A stretch of 64,000 bases of DNA from Poa pratensis (GCA_947311845.1 CAMZMU010000027.1:75090860-75154859), one strand, 5' to 3'. Positions 47,041 through 59,090 are shown, numbered from the stretch's first letter. The notes: generated by a model from the letters alone, not told the origin. Numbers and translations: made by a program.

Positions 47041-47146
47041 TGCGTCGCAGTCTGGCTATTACGCATCGTCGCATCGTCTCATGCAGGCCGTGCTGCGTCG
47101 CAGTCTGGCTATTACGCATCGTCGCATCGTCCAATCGTCTCAGCGT
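47041..47146 (+). repeat. 53-bp direct repeat, two copies
   Basis: TGCGTCGCAGTCTGGCTATT begins at 47041 and 47094; each is followed by ACGCATCGTCGCATCGTC. No coding role seen. Confidence 0.85.
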
Positions 47147-47615
47147 CTGCAGGCCGTCGCCGCCGTAGTTTGCATGCATGCATGCGCGCGCGCCATGCAG
47201 CCCCTCTCTTTGGGTACGTGCGCGCCATGCAGCTACGGAAGAAATTTTAACAAATCAAATGTTACCTGCCCCGAGTGTAGAATTAATGCAAAGAGGGGCA
47301 GACTTTGGTCCGTTGTGCCTCTTGCTTCCTCGGTCGGTCTCCGTTCTGCTGGACAGCTAGTTAACGCAGAGGGTTTCTGCAGGCGTGTGCGTGAGACTTT
47401 GGACTTGCTTTCACCTCTTTGCGTTAATGCACGCATGCAGGGTCACGTCGCATCCTAGCCCAGCTATTTTTGCAGTCACCGCATTGACGGCAACGCAGCT
47501 GCGGCTGCCTACGCGCGGGCGCGCACGTACTACGAAGCCTAATCCTACGCTTTCACACAGTTGCGCCCGTTGCTTCTTCATCTACCCCAATTAATTCACA
47601 CTCCTCATCGGGTCC

Positions 47616-47622
47616 TTAAATA
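47616..47622 (+). promoter_or_regulatory. TATA-like box before the cargo ORF at 47686
   Basis: CTTAAATAG context about 65 bp upstream of the ATG. Confidence 0.4.
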
Positions 47623-47685
47623 GTGCCAAGCCAACTCCCCTTCTTCTCATCCCTCTCCAGCCCCTTTGCCTCCTCCTCCCCAACC

Positions 47686-48143
47686 ATGTCGTGCTGGTCG
47701 ACGTACTCCATGCCTTCCAGCCCCGAGTCCGTCTCGGACGAGGATAACCAGTCCAAGGCTCGGCCATGGTACGTGGCGGACTACACGCGGAGCAGCTGGG
47801 CGTCGCTCCCAAGCGGCCTCGCCCGAAGAAGACGCAGTTTTGGTGCGTGTCGCCCATCAGACACGACCCCGGCCCCAACCCCAACCCCGGCCCCATCGAC
47901 CCCACGGAGCGGGCCAACGAGCAGCGTCGCATCGAGCGCCGCCTCAAGGCCCTGGAGAGGAAGGAGGCGAAAGAGGAGAAGAAGGAGCAGGAGAGGGAGG
48001 CGAAGAGGCAGCGGCGCCGCATCCGCCAGTTCTGGGACGAACAGGACAACCGGATGCGGGAGGTCAACGGCCGGGCCCGTGACAAACGGGCTTTGGCGCT
48101 CAGGGCGGCGGAGTGGACGGCGCCGGCACCTCCACCGGCGTAG
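47686..48143 (+). pseudogene. Uncharacterised basic coiled-coil cargo gene, one frameshift
   Basis: It starts MSCWSTYSMPSSPESVSDED and RPWYVADYTRSSWAS, then switches frame (between about 47770 and 47805) to APKRPRPKKTQFWCVSP. A long charged helix follows (RRIERRLKALERKEAKEEKK), then RQFWDEQDNRMREVNGR, ending APAPPPA. As one protein it would be about 152 residues. No known domain. The conserved-looking tryptophans and the single lesion indicate a real gene. A minus-strand 203-codon frame over it is a shadow. Confidence 0.5.
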
Positions 48144-48815
48144 TAGGCCAAACCCCCGGCGGTTGGCCTGCCGGAAGGGCGCCCGCAGACGAAGGGGCGC
48201 AAGCGCTTAGGTTGTGTAGGGTTTGGGTGGGCCCCCTATATTTAGGGCCCACCGTTAAATGTAATGGGTTTGTTTAATTTGCGTGAGTTTAATATGTGTA
48301 CTTGGGCATATATGCCCCATATCTATAAAATAGCTCGTGTTTGCATTTCTTTTGCCTCCCGTTTAATATTTATACCAATGCATCTAGACAAAGATATGTC
48401 CATCAATATGGATCGGAGGGAGTAACAAAATTCAAAGGCTAATAAAATGGAACTAGTAACAAAATTCAAACTTTGTTACAACAAGCTAAAACAAGTACAT
48501 GTGGGCTCGGCAACGGGTGCTAGCTAAAACATGTAAATATATGCGTGCCTCTATGCGTGCAAAATTTGGCAACCCAGTAGGTTGTTTTTATTTTACAGGA
48601 AATAAGAAAAATTCTGAAACGTCAAGGCCCAACATCTACTCGTCACGGCCCAACATCTACTCTGGCAGCCCAGTACGTTTTTTTCGTAAGGAAAACACAA
48701 CTGTCGACTGAAGTTCACTGAAGAACACATTGACAACAAAATTCAGAAACTTAACAAATTGTTGCATGCATTCGATTAAAGTGACACGAACTTGGCATGG
48801 CGCACAGATCGCGTC
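48144..48815. other. Spacer inside the MULE
   Basis: AT-rich, with a small piece ATGGATCGGAGGGAGTA near 48408-48424 that resembles one end of a Stowaway MITE without its partner, and a short duplication of GGCCCAACATCTACTC (48625 and 48646). No gene seen. Confidence 0.45.
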
Positions 48816-48822
48816 CTCTGCC

Positions 48823-49488
48823 CTAACGACGGAACAACAAGTAAACGAAAAACAGAAACAAAATGCAACTGTAAAATCCACCAGCCATCATATTTGCTTG
48901 CTTCTGCAAATCAACTATCTGCTTTAGATGTTTCTTGATCTTCTTCAGTTCCTGGTTCAGTTCGGACTCCGAGGGCAGCCCGGGCAGTTCACCATTGCGC
49001 ACATTCCTCTTCACCTCTCTGCCAGCACCGGGCGCACCCATCTCCGAGCTTTCCCCCATCTCCACGCCCACCGGCGGCAGCCCCCCAATCTGAGCTGCAA
49101 ATTTGCGGCCCCCATCGAATCAATGTAGCCCTCAAACACAATCCTCTCTAAATAATCATCCATCCACTCGAAATGGCCACATTTTTTCAGGATCTGAAAA
49201 CAGCAACATGAACGCTAAATTCAAAAATTCCCAAATTCGACGAGCAAAAACGAATTGCGGTGAAATCAAAGCAAAAGGATGCGAAAGAACTGAGATCTAT
49301 ACCTGCCCATCCCTTCCGGTCTGCCTCTTGCTCAAGCAGCTGACATACTCGCGCCCAAGATTGCCATTCTCGTCGGTCTTGCTGACCCAACGCTTGAGAG
49401 CCTCTGGGCGTTTGCAGTCCGGGCACCGTGTCAGCGGCACTACACCATACCGCGGCCATTGTGACCGCGCGGCGGAGGAGACAGACAT
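48823..49488 (-). pseudogene. GRF-type zinc-finger membrane protein B (MULE cargo), one frameshift
   Basis: Exon 1 (49303-49488) reads MSVSSAARSQWPRYGVVPLT, CPDC, then DENGNLGREYVSC (the G-x-x-G-R-x-Y/F signature). Exon 2 starts at 49193 with ILKKCGHFEWMDDYLERIVF, then loses frame at a run of five C on the plus strand (49109-49113). With one extra base there the frame continues to GRKFAAQIGGLPPVGVEMGE, a coiled coil (LNQELKKIKKHLKQIVDLQK) and a membrane helix (GGFYSCILFLFFVYLLF). The architecture is the same as gene A but in opposite orientation, so the two form an inverted pair. The homopolymer position makes a base-call error plausible. Confidence 0.72.
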
Positions 49489-49866
49489 CTGCGCTTCGTC
49501 GCCGGAGAAGAGGGAGAGAAGGATGCGGCAAGGGGAGGGGAAGCAATGGCGCCGTCGGGAGGTCGGGGACGGGCGAGGTTCTCTTCTAACTGCCCTGAGG
49601 TGGGACCCACGCAGTGCGTACGTGGATAAGTGGTGGGCCCAATGTTCCCAACGGTCGACAACGGTTCTCTAATGGGTCCCACAAGCCGCGGTTGTCTTCT
49701 GGGTCCTATAAGTCAAGGGTCCCACAAGTCAGCAGACCTGACGGAGACGGCAAGAGTGACGGAACGAATCCTTGCGCACAGACTAGGGGCAAAACTGAGC
49801 ATCATTCGGCGCTAGGGGTAAAACTGAGTAGTTGGTACCAACTGAGGGCAGCCTGATAAATAACCC

Positions 49867-49875
49867 AAAAAAAAA
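49867..49875. repeat. Target-site duplication of the large MULE (right), AAAAAAAAA
   Basis: Matches 41025-41033. Confidence 0.8.
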
Positions 49876-50280
49876 GGTACAAAATCTCAATTCATTTAAC
49901 ACATATGCACTATTATACGTCATATAATATTTTGATTTAGACGTAGAAGGAGAATAAAATAGTTTGAATAGTAACATAAGGGTTATGAGGAAGTTGCTTG
50001 CCCATGTTCGCTGGACACTGAGTTACTATCGATGCACTTAAATATTATTTTAACTTCACGCTAACTAAACACAAAATAAACCTACACATTAGCGGACGTT
50101 ATGAATTTTAATGCTAAAAAATTAATATATTGTAACCATGTACACAACAACATGTATAGTGAATAATATGGTTTTTTCAAGTCAATAAACTATTAATTAG
50201 CCCCACAAATTAAGGAATATAAATATATTCTTTTGCAAATACTCTCTCTTACTAAATATAATACGATTTAGCCTTTATCC
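49876..50280. other. AT-rich spacer
   Basis: No gene or element end seen. Confidence 0.5.
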
Positions 50281-50289
50281 ACATTCATG

Positions 50290-50690
50290 TGACTGCACGC
50301 ATTTGCACATACTTATCTCGTGACCTACCAGATGACATATGACTTCACGCATTTGCCCACCACTCAAGTACTCTATAAAGGAGCGAGGCTTCTTCGATCA
50401 AATGATGAATTACTTATTCCCTATCTTACTCCAATTGATCCAATCTGAATGTGTGTAATATATTATTGCTGTGTCTCTGCATACTAAGGAAGTATATGTC
50501 ATTGGGCATGGAAGGCACCAGGAATCAAAGATAGACTACCAGCATTAAATCATGCACGTCTTGGTTGGTATTGACGATGTGCCTCTCCCTCTTCCTCTGT
50601 CGTCTCACGTGTTCCTTCTCTGCGCCATCGCTTCACTGAACAAGAACAAATCATCCTCCGGCCGCCCTATATGCCACACTCTCACATTAC
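50290..50690 (+). ncRNA. Candidate 21-PHAS precursor, unit 3
   Basis: It is very similar to unit 2 from TGACCTACCAGATGACATAT onward. The TATA box TCTATAAAG is at about 50372-50380. The motif lies at 50503-50524 (core AAGGCACCAGGAA), followed after an unrelated insert by CCTCCGGCCGCCCTATATG, shared with unit 2. The frame that crosses the motif in unit 2 stops here after a few codons, arguing against a conserved peptide. The predicted register would start at 50515. Confidence 0.55.
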
Positions 50691-50699
50691 TCCTTTAAA

Positions 50700-51560
50700 T
50701 GTCACAAGCTTCCCTGGCCTCTCAGCCATCGGGCAAGGCAGCTTATCCTGACCCTTCAACTCGGCTGAACAGTAATTTTCCCATCCCACGTTTCACCACA
50801 GCCGTCGGATGCTGTGAATTTTCTTTTCACACTTCTTCGCTCCCTGAAAGGGTCGCTGACGAGTGGGCACACTATGCATGGGCCCGCTTGGCGGTGAGAA
50901 ATTGGGTGCTTCCCTTGGTCTCGTCGGCGTCTGCGTGCTTGGCTAGCTGGATTGGTGGGCAGTGCCTTCCCGAGGAGGAGGGTAAACCCTAGCCCCCAAT
51001 CCCCATTTGCCCCTGAGCCCACGTCCTCCTTCTCCTCTCCTCCTCTTCACCCCGCCGCCACCTCCCTCCTCGCCACGCACTGCCGCCGACACGGCCTGCT
51101 CCTCCTTCTCCTCGCCCACGGGCTTGCTCCTCAGCCGCTGCAAGGGCCGTGGCAGGGAGGTCGAGCGATGGGCACGGCACGAGCGTTGGGGACGGACCAC
51201 GCCAGGGCTCCCCAAATCCGGTCGCCCTTCTCCCGGATTGGCGCCGGAGCTGGAACTGGAACTGACCGGCGACGAGCGGTGGCAGCCGTGCTAAGTACGA
51301 GGTCGGGGAGGACCAGGAGAAGCTGCGAGGCTCCACCATCCGCCTTCTCCTTGGTCGTGCTGCCCGGGAGAGCTGGCGACAAGTTGCCCCAGCCAGGCCA
51401 TGGTGCTACCAACTCCCTGACACGCCTGGTGTGCAACCTCGATCTGGACCGGCGACCACATGGAGCTTCCTCGATCTGGACCTCAGATGGTAGCATTGAC
51501 GCTTCCTTGATCTGGACCGTTGACCAGATGCAGCTTGTTGTGAGTTAGAATTTTAAGGTA
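50700..51560. other. GC-rich region, possible 5' part of a transcription unit
   Basis: After GGTAAACCCTAGCCCCCAAT at about 50980, which looks like a plant 5' UTR, the sequence is CpG-rich to 51540. Overlapping open frames (up to 198 codons) on both strands are low-complexity arginine/serine/proline with no domain. I see no convincing CDS. Confidence 0.35.
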
Positions 51561-54500
51561 AAAGAATCATCCATCTGACCCACATATTTTCATTTGCAGA
51601 AAATAGATAACTCGATTTTTGGATATTTTTCTCATCTTGGCATGTAGAATATTTGGGAGCAGTACTGTACTTGACTGCATATTCGTATATAGCTCCTTAT
51701 TTCTCTCCGTCCTATGCAGGTTTTGCTATATATTGGTGTCCTACAAATGTTTTTATAGGTACAAGCAGAGAGGATTAGGGTTTCTCGCAGAACAACATCA
51801 TCGTGCGCTGGAGTTCGTTTTCGGTTGCAGTGGATCTGCTGGGTGGGTCGAAGGTCAAGGTGAGCGTCCAGTGTGCTCTAATTTTCCATTTATTGGCAGA
51901 TTTTTGTGTTGGTTCTGTGACTTGATGTGTCTATTCGGTTTTTTAGGTCTATTTTTTCTTTGTTGGGGTCATGGGCTGGGTCAGATTGTGCGTTCATCTT
52001 TACTTAGGTACGTCTGGTCATAGTTTCAATTGCTCATAGTTTTAGAATGTGATCAGTTTTGCGTCTGTCAAGCTTGCTGCTGTTATGTATAACTGAAATT
52101 TTATTTCAATTGGTGTTCTCTCAGTTTCTTAGTGATAGAAACATTATTGTTCTAAACTGTGCATTATTTTCCTTCTCTTCTGTTTTCACAAAAGCTAAGG
52201 TGCTCCCCTCTTTAGAATTTACATAGAGATCTGAAAATGATAGGACAGCGTGGAGCTTTTGATCTAATGACATGATCAACACTCAGTTGTTTTCCTGAGT
52301 GTGCTTTACAGCTATCAGAGACTTTATATGTACTTGAAATTCATTCATTTGTGTCATCTTTGTCGTGCAGGTGACACCGCTGATCTGGGTGGAAGCGCAA
52401 GTTGAAATTTTTCAAGAAGACGGATATAATTCATGGTTAAGCCAAGAAGTCAGTTTAAGGAAAGGTGTGTCTGTAACAAAATTGGTTTGCTCGTGTTGCA
52501 CTGGTAACCTTTTGGAAAGTCATGGCCTTTTCTTCCCCGTTTTACAGGACAACGACAAATGTTGACGTTTTTGGTGGGGTTCTGATGGGTATGGTGAGTG
52601 CTTGCAGCGGCGAGGCAGATGTGATTGAGAGGTGTATAGTCCTGACTGCATCTGATCAGGTGTGTATGTGTGTTTTGGGATGATTAGATGATTACTGCTT
52701 CTGTTATGTTGCTTTCTTCAGGTTCTTAGTGATAGAAGCATTATCGTTCTAGATGTTTACCTCTATTGATGATGCCACTGGTTTTTCTAACTTTATTTCT
52801 GTGGCCTGCCCATCGATGAGTAGGTAAACATTGAGAGAGCAATTCGTATTGTAATTAAAGAAAGACTACCCATCGTTCTTGTGACTAACAAGGCACCGTC
52901 TAATTTTATTCAGTTCCACACTGAAGATTACTTTTCCTCTCAAGTTTGTTTTCTGTTCTATTCTATAGACCAGATCAAGTTTATTTGTGTGCTTGCGGTG
53001 AGCTGACAATACTTTGCTTTTCCATTCAACACAGATGTTCTCTATCATCTATCCAAAATTAATACCTCAAGTAAAAGATGCAGTGTTCGTTCGTGTGACG
53101 TCTTCGGCAGCTGACACCAATATTGGAATGGAGAGGTATACAGTGTACACCTGTCAGTAAATAGCAATTCCTTTTCCAATCTATAAAATGTTCTCTTTAT
53201 TTAACCGTTCTCTGCACGTAAATGTATGATACATGACAGGGTACAATTTTGTGGTCTGAGATTATCAGTGAATGGCATATTCATGGAGTGTTTACTATAG
53301 GGTGGAGTGTATCTCCTCAAACGAACTATTTAGCATGCTTGACAAGCAAGTGAGAGCACGTTTCTGTGTACCAACACAGCCGATGCTGCTTTCATTTTCC
53401 CTTTGTATCAAGCAGAAAAGTCATTTTCTACCTAATGTTTTGTGCCCGAGCAGCACAAAATAACATTCTTTTGTCATCTGAAAGTTTAATGCTCATCCTT
53501 TTTAAGATTGTTAAATGATAGACCACTCACACTGCACTAATTCCGTGACCTTTGAAACCGCTTACTGCAGAATTTCATGGAAGGGATGGCAAGCTCATTT
53601 TAGTAGCAGTTTGCTGTAGGAATTTGTGTGATCTTCAAGATGAAGTCTCCAGAAGAGTGAAAAGATAAAGGATATAATGATGCTGCCATGGCACAAACTG
53701 GTCCCTTGTCCCTTAACCAACACTGCCAATGTTAGTATACTCTCCAATTTCTCATTGCAAGAACATGCCCAGTTTGGCCATCCTTTAGAGTTACCTTTGT
53801 TTTTTTGAGAGAACTCTGAATTTTAAGTTTCCACTTACAAAATGGTTGAAAAGAGTGATGGATTCATTCTTTGTCAATATTTTGGAGTCCTGAATTCAAT
53901 CTGTCTAAATATATGCACCAAATAAACTCATGCCTCATGTTTTTTGGACTAAAAGTTTAGAAACTGAATATTCAGATTTGATTTTTCTTCTGCCATTCTA
54001 TCTTGAAGATATGAAAGAATATAGTGGGCCTAACTTTCTGTTGTATATAAGTATTACCATGGGTGTAAATGCTCATCATGTTAGCACTTTCATGCTTGGT
54101 TCAGCCACTGAGATGAAGTATGCCATGTAATTTGCAGTATACTTACTATTGTTATGACTCCTGGTGTGCATCCACAGATCACTCATAACAATACAACATT
54201 TTGCAGGATTCAGATTATGTTGTACATTTAAAGGGGACATACATTTTTCAGGATTTTGGTGGTTATTTGGAGTTCTTTGAATCTGGTGGCACACTGAAAG
54301 CCTGAAAGTTGTTAACAAGAGTCTGCTAGAAGCCCGGAAGTTTATTCCGCTGAATATTGGACGTAATCAAAAGCTTTTCAGCACAGAAATAGAATACCAC
54401 ATGTTAGTATAACTGTATAAGATCACCATTTTTCAGTATTTGCCTCTTTAATGATTAAGCTATATCTTTTGTGTTTGATTTAGCTATTCCGGTGTTTTGT

Positions 54501-57000
54501 CCATGTTGTCTAACCATAATAATTAAATTTTGAGTGGTGGATGTTCCATGTTTATTGCATCAGAAGCTATTTTGGAGCTCCAGAATTTTCTCTTTTGTGT
54601 TTGATTGATAGAGATCAAGGCTCGGCTAGCCAAAATTGCAGTAACTGGTCTATTGTTGCAGGTTTTGATTGACCTTTTGGGTGTCCATTGTTGGAAGTTT
54701 TGAAGAGTTGTTTGAGTGTCGTTGTTGCATGATTTAATTTTTTATCCATAAGGTCGTCACATACTTATTACAGCTGTTGGCCCAGAGCAATAATAGTTAA
54801 TAATAATAGTTAAAGTCTTTGATGACTCTGTTGGTAGTAATCTTTATTACTTTTTTATTACAGCATCTGCATTTTTATATGGGATTCTTCTCTGGTTGTA
54901 ATCTAAACCCTACATTACTACGTTATCTTAATTGTGCAGGGCATTCTTTTGGTTTGTTTTGGTTCATCCTTCTTTCTCACAGCCCCCCTTGTTGGCATGG
55001 TCCTCGATCTCCAGATCCAATCACCATGGGTATTCAACTGTGAACGCTTGTGTGTTTGTGAAAAATATTGTGTATAGTGCATGTCTTGCGTATTAGAAAA
55101 TCATCAAGGAGCTTGCTGGATTTTATCCTAAGGTATGTTTGTTGTTCTTTGGTTCTCTCCTTGATGTGCGTGTACTCTCATTTTTGTCTCTTATACTGTG
55201 TTGTCTTCTCTATACACAGAACATGCGATTCTTCCATATTCCACCATAGATTGCTCGTGTTGATAAGTTTTCAATTTAGAATTTTTTATGTGGCCTCTTG
55301 ATCCATGAAGGTGCAGTAATAAACTAGGTTTCTATATTGTCAATGTCTTGCATCTTTATGGGGCAGTAAATTTTTTGTTGGAACAAGCATGGGATGTTCC
55401 CTGAGTAATGCTGAGCCAAAGTCATCAGCAATGTTATGTTTTTCGTGTGTTTCCCCAGGAACTGTATAAGCATGTCTCTATTTGTATAGAATGAGTCACC
55501 AGAATATTTCAGTTATACTTACACACAGGAAGGTGCTGCGCCACTCAATAGATGAGCTATACCAGTTTGTGGGATTTTCTGTTGTTGGTCTGCCACTGCA
55601 GCAACTTGCTACATATTTTCTGTCAGGTGAAAAGTTGGTCTCAAGTAAATTTCTGCAGTTCCAGTTTATCTGTTTGACTAAATTTAGAAATGAACTTGCC
55701 TGTATATATGTTTTCTGTTTGTATACTATGACCTCGGTTAGTAGGCTTAACTATAAGCATGTTACACGCATTAATTCATATACTATATGCTAGCTCATTA
55801 ATTTTGTTCTTCACCTTAGTTATGTTCTAAGAAAATTGGATTACCTGCAGGCATGCTATTTTCGTCATTTTTGAAGGCTTAGTTGATTTAGTGTTTCAGA
55901 CCTCTGCATATTGGGATATATGATTATCCTTTTTTCCAACTAATGTGGTCGTCATATAATTGGTAGAAGTAATTTTGTATTAATTGTTTTGACAACAACT
56001 TTTGCATCCAACATTCCAACCGTTTTGTTTGGCTGGTCATTTATCTACTGCTCACGATTTACAGCGTGTTTCCAGTTATAAAATCTGATTACCATTTTAT
56101 CAATCGATAGATCTGAACCTTATATATGATCTTCTCTTGCTTGACGATATGTATATATATTCATATCGTTCAAAATTGTTCAATAATGTCTAATGAATGG
56201 AAGGCATAAATGTACGTATTGATGGTTTAGTGTACTCTTATATATTTTGCATATATATATATGTTGGAGAAAAATTATATATGATCTTCTCTTGCTTGAC
56301 GATTTGTATTTACATTTATCGTTCAAAATTGTTCAATAATGTCTAAGGCATAAAATGTGCGTATTGATGGTTTGGTGTACTCTTATATATTTTGCATATA
56401 TATGTTGGAGAAGAAGTTAATGGCCATCATGCTTAACAGCTTATCTTCTACAGGTTTTACATCTAAAAGACCGACATGTATCATTTATGACATGCAAAGG
56501 CGACTAGAGCGCACATGTTTATTGCTTGCTACAATGGTGACACAACCGGCTTTCAGTGGAACACGAAGTGCTTTCCAGCAACCCTTGTTTTTTAATAACC
56601 CTGCCAAACCTTTTTTGGTGAGTATATGTAAATGTATGAAGTTTTGATTTCCTCTTCTCTTCAAATTACCCGTCTCAGCCAGCCAGCTTAAATATATGCA
56701 TGTTTATGTAGATGCGAGTTAAATTCTCGGTTATGCATTCATATTCTTTATTACTTCAAGAAGTTTTCTAAAAGTGTGGATCATTTGGGTTGCACGTTCA
56801 GGTAGCAATGTTTATATATAGTTCTTTTGTTTAACTTATATCTGCCAAAGGGAATGAACGCACAAGGTATTTGTTATTCACTCATTTAGTTGGATGAAAT
56901 CGAGGAAAACCTGTCTGAGAGAGCAAGATGGTGGAAGAGTCGATCAATCAAACGAGGATGTTCATAAATAGAATGTTTTTAAAGATCCATTCAAATTTCT
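51561..57000. other. Long region without a recognisable protein gene
   Basis: T-rich, intron-like sequence with islands that look exonic (about 52370-52470, 53030-53160, 53570-53700, 56450-56620) but carry no joined frame or known domain. It may be a degenerate gene or a non-coding transcript starting near 51000 on the plus strand. Confidence 0.35.
56121..56424 (+). repeat. About 154-bp tandem duplication
   Basis: Two copies of TATATGATCTTCTCTTGCTT...TATATTTTGCATATATAT, beginning at about 56123 and 56277. Confidence 0.85.
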
Positions 57001-57454
57001 GTCAACAAAAGATCAATCTTGTGTTTTTCATAGAAAGTTTGTGTGAGTTTGGAACTATTTTCTGTGTATGTACAATACTCTATGTTTTGTCGGTGAATAT
57101 ATGGTGCTACTTTTTGCCTTCATTTTCTTGAGACATATTGTAGCGAGTAAAGTAATTATTAAGATATGCCTGGGTATATATTGATTTCGGTTGTTGTTGG
57201 TGTGCCAGTGTTAGTTCCGATGTGCTCCACCGAAGAATGAAACCGTAAATTAGTAACATCGCCTCAAGTGATTGCTGAGTTATGCCTTCTTTGACAAAGA
57301 CAGTCAATATGTACTGTTTTTGTCATGTATAAATTGTTTTATTTCAAGAATCTTATAGGTATGCGTTGATAAACTTCAAGTGCTTACACTATACTGTCAT
57401 ACAACAACATATGTCGGCAAACTTATGGCTCAAAATCTGACCTGAATCAGTCAC

Positions 57455-57483
57455 TTGCGCCAGTGGCGCAACGGGTCATCTAG
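57455..57483 (+). mobile_element. Helitron 3' terminus
   Basis: Inverted repeat TTGCGCCA-G-TGGCGCAA (57455-57471), eight bases, then CTAG (57480-57483) followed by T. The 5' end was not found, so the element's extent is unknown. Confidence 0.5.
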
Positions 57484-58240
57484 TTGTCCTAATGAATGAG
57501 CAATCTGGTATCCGGTTGCTTGGCTTGGGTTGAATTGACAAAATTCGCACCCAAAAGATTGGTGCAAGTGAGCAAGGAAATGTAGCATGAAGAAATATCG
57601 TGGTACCGGTTGACCGTGGTCAGTTCTACCGTGGTATCTCTGAACTCTGATCCATTGCTGATTCCTAAAAGGCTCCAACACGCTGCAAGCTTCTATCCCC
57701 CTCATTGAGTTAAATTAGTGCCCCATTTTGCTTTTCTTGCAAGATTGGATCCAAATTTTGCATCTAAATTGGGGAAAGTTCAAAATAGGTCATGCAAAAT
57801 ATTGTTTACACATTGTTTCCAAAATAATTTTGCTAAGTATTATGTGGACAAAATCAATTTAAATATATTTTTTTAGAAAATGCTACAAATTCTAGCTCGT
57901 TGTTGTGAATGATTTGGTGTCCCCAAAAAAAACCAATAGGACAAGTCACCTTGAAAGAAAATAATAAACCCTGAAGCACCAAACAGGTGAAATTCACATT
58001 TTGTTTCTCTCTCGAAAAGGGGCATAACCCAGGCCTCTGCATCAATAGATGCCCACAACCATTTATTGCGAAGTATCCGAAACTATGATTCCAATTAAAA
58101 GCTCACACTGAGGTGATATTTCCTTATGTAGAGTCAACTAGTAATTGTATTATTAAATTTTCCTCCTTATCATAAGTGGTACTTTTCGTGTATTATGGAG
58201 TATGTCCTTAATTGCTGAATTACTATATAAGAAGCATGCA
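57484..58240. other. Spacer with an unassigned minus-strand frame
   Basis: An 84-codon minus frame (57451-57705) contains VQRYHGRTDHGQPVPRYFF but has no recognised domain. The rest is AT-rich. Confidence 0.35.
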
Positions 58241-58241
58241 A

Positions 58242-58625
58242 TCTATACCTCTTATAAAGCAAAACCCCACTAAGTGCATTAATTATTTTTCTATCTCAAC
58301 ATGCAAGCTATCCAACTCATTGATTCTCTTAGCCAACCAAATGTCCACGTCATCCCACTAACATTCATTAAAGCCAACATTTTCTTCCATGTAACATATC
58401 CACGTCATCTACTTTTCATCCATCCAATTTTTCACGTCAGCAATTTTAATCATCAAATACAACAAAAAAATCATGTCAATTAAATTTAGCTTTTCGAAAA
58501 TTGTGATAAATTGAATATTTCATATTTCTACAAACCACATGATATTTCATGGGTCTTATATGCGTTTATCTACACAATATTTGTTTTAAAGAGATTTCCG
58601 CAGCAACGTGCGGGGTATTTTCTAG
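58242..58625 (+). mobile_element. Short non-autonomous Helitron with both ends
   Basis: It starts TCTATACCTCTTATAAAGCA and ends with a hairpin CCGCA-loop-TGCGG (58598-58613) followed by CTAG (58622-58625). The base before is A and the base after is T, the canonical A|T insertion context. 384 bp, no coding capacity. Confidence 0.72.
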
Positions 58626-59090
58626 TTTCCTATATAAGATAATAGGTCACCATTTTAATCTTGAACATTGGATCAAAAGTTAATGGATGGCTAAAATAAG
58701 TTGTGCGCTTGTTAAAATTTCTCTCAATTACCAATGGGAAATACTTTGGAATTATATATACATTAGTCACTTGATTTCACTTACTAGAATTCAAATTATA
58801 AGACTCAAGCTTGCCGCCACATCCCCACTTACTTCGACGGGAATGAACTGAGATCAACGTAGTATGGATGCCTGGTCTTCATCAATATTAGTATTTGATT
58901 AGAGATGTGTTCTTATAAGTGTGTGCACACCTATGTGATTTTAGCAATTGTAATTTTGTTGAAAAAAATTTGGCTCTCTAAAATATTATCAAAACCAGTA
59001 TCACTCCACGACCTCATATGAGCAAACATAATACGGCATTATTGATTCCATTTTTTTCTCTTTAAGGCTAAAACATTAAACAAAATGGTC
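58626..59090. other. AT-rich spacer
   Basis: No gene or element end recognised. Confidence 0.5.

Larger units (their letters stand above)
41034..49866. mobile_element. Large MULE with transposase and cargo genes
   Basis: An 8,833-bp element with terminal inverted repeats of about 85 bp. The left end is GGGTCATTTATCGAATTGCC and the right end, reversed, is GGGTTATTTATCAGGCTGCC. Both are followed by GGTACCAACTACTCAGTTTT and a second GCTCAGTTTTGCCCCTA. The flanking 9-bp duplication is AAAAAAAAA. Contents: transposase gene (41600-44696, +), a 186-bp tandem repeat (45241-45900), GRF zinc-finger gene A (+), an uncharacterised ORF (+) and GRF gene B (-). Cargo plus transposase in one element makes this a gene-carrying, potentially once-autonomous MULE. 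Confidence 0.88.

Noticed and set aside
47591..48202. 203-codon minus-strand frame
   Set aside because: Antisense shadow of the basic coiled-coil ORF on the plus strand, which has better codon logic and a TATA-like box.
51619..52023. 134-codon cysteine/phenylalanine-rich plus frame
   Set aside because: The codon pattern is that of T-rich intronic sequence; no start context, splice partner or domain.
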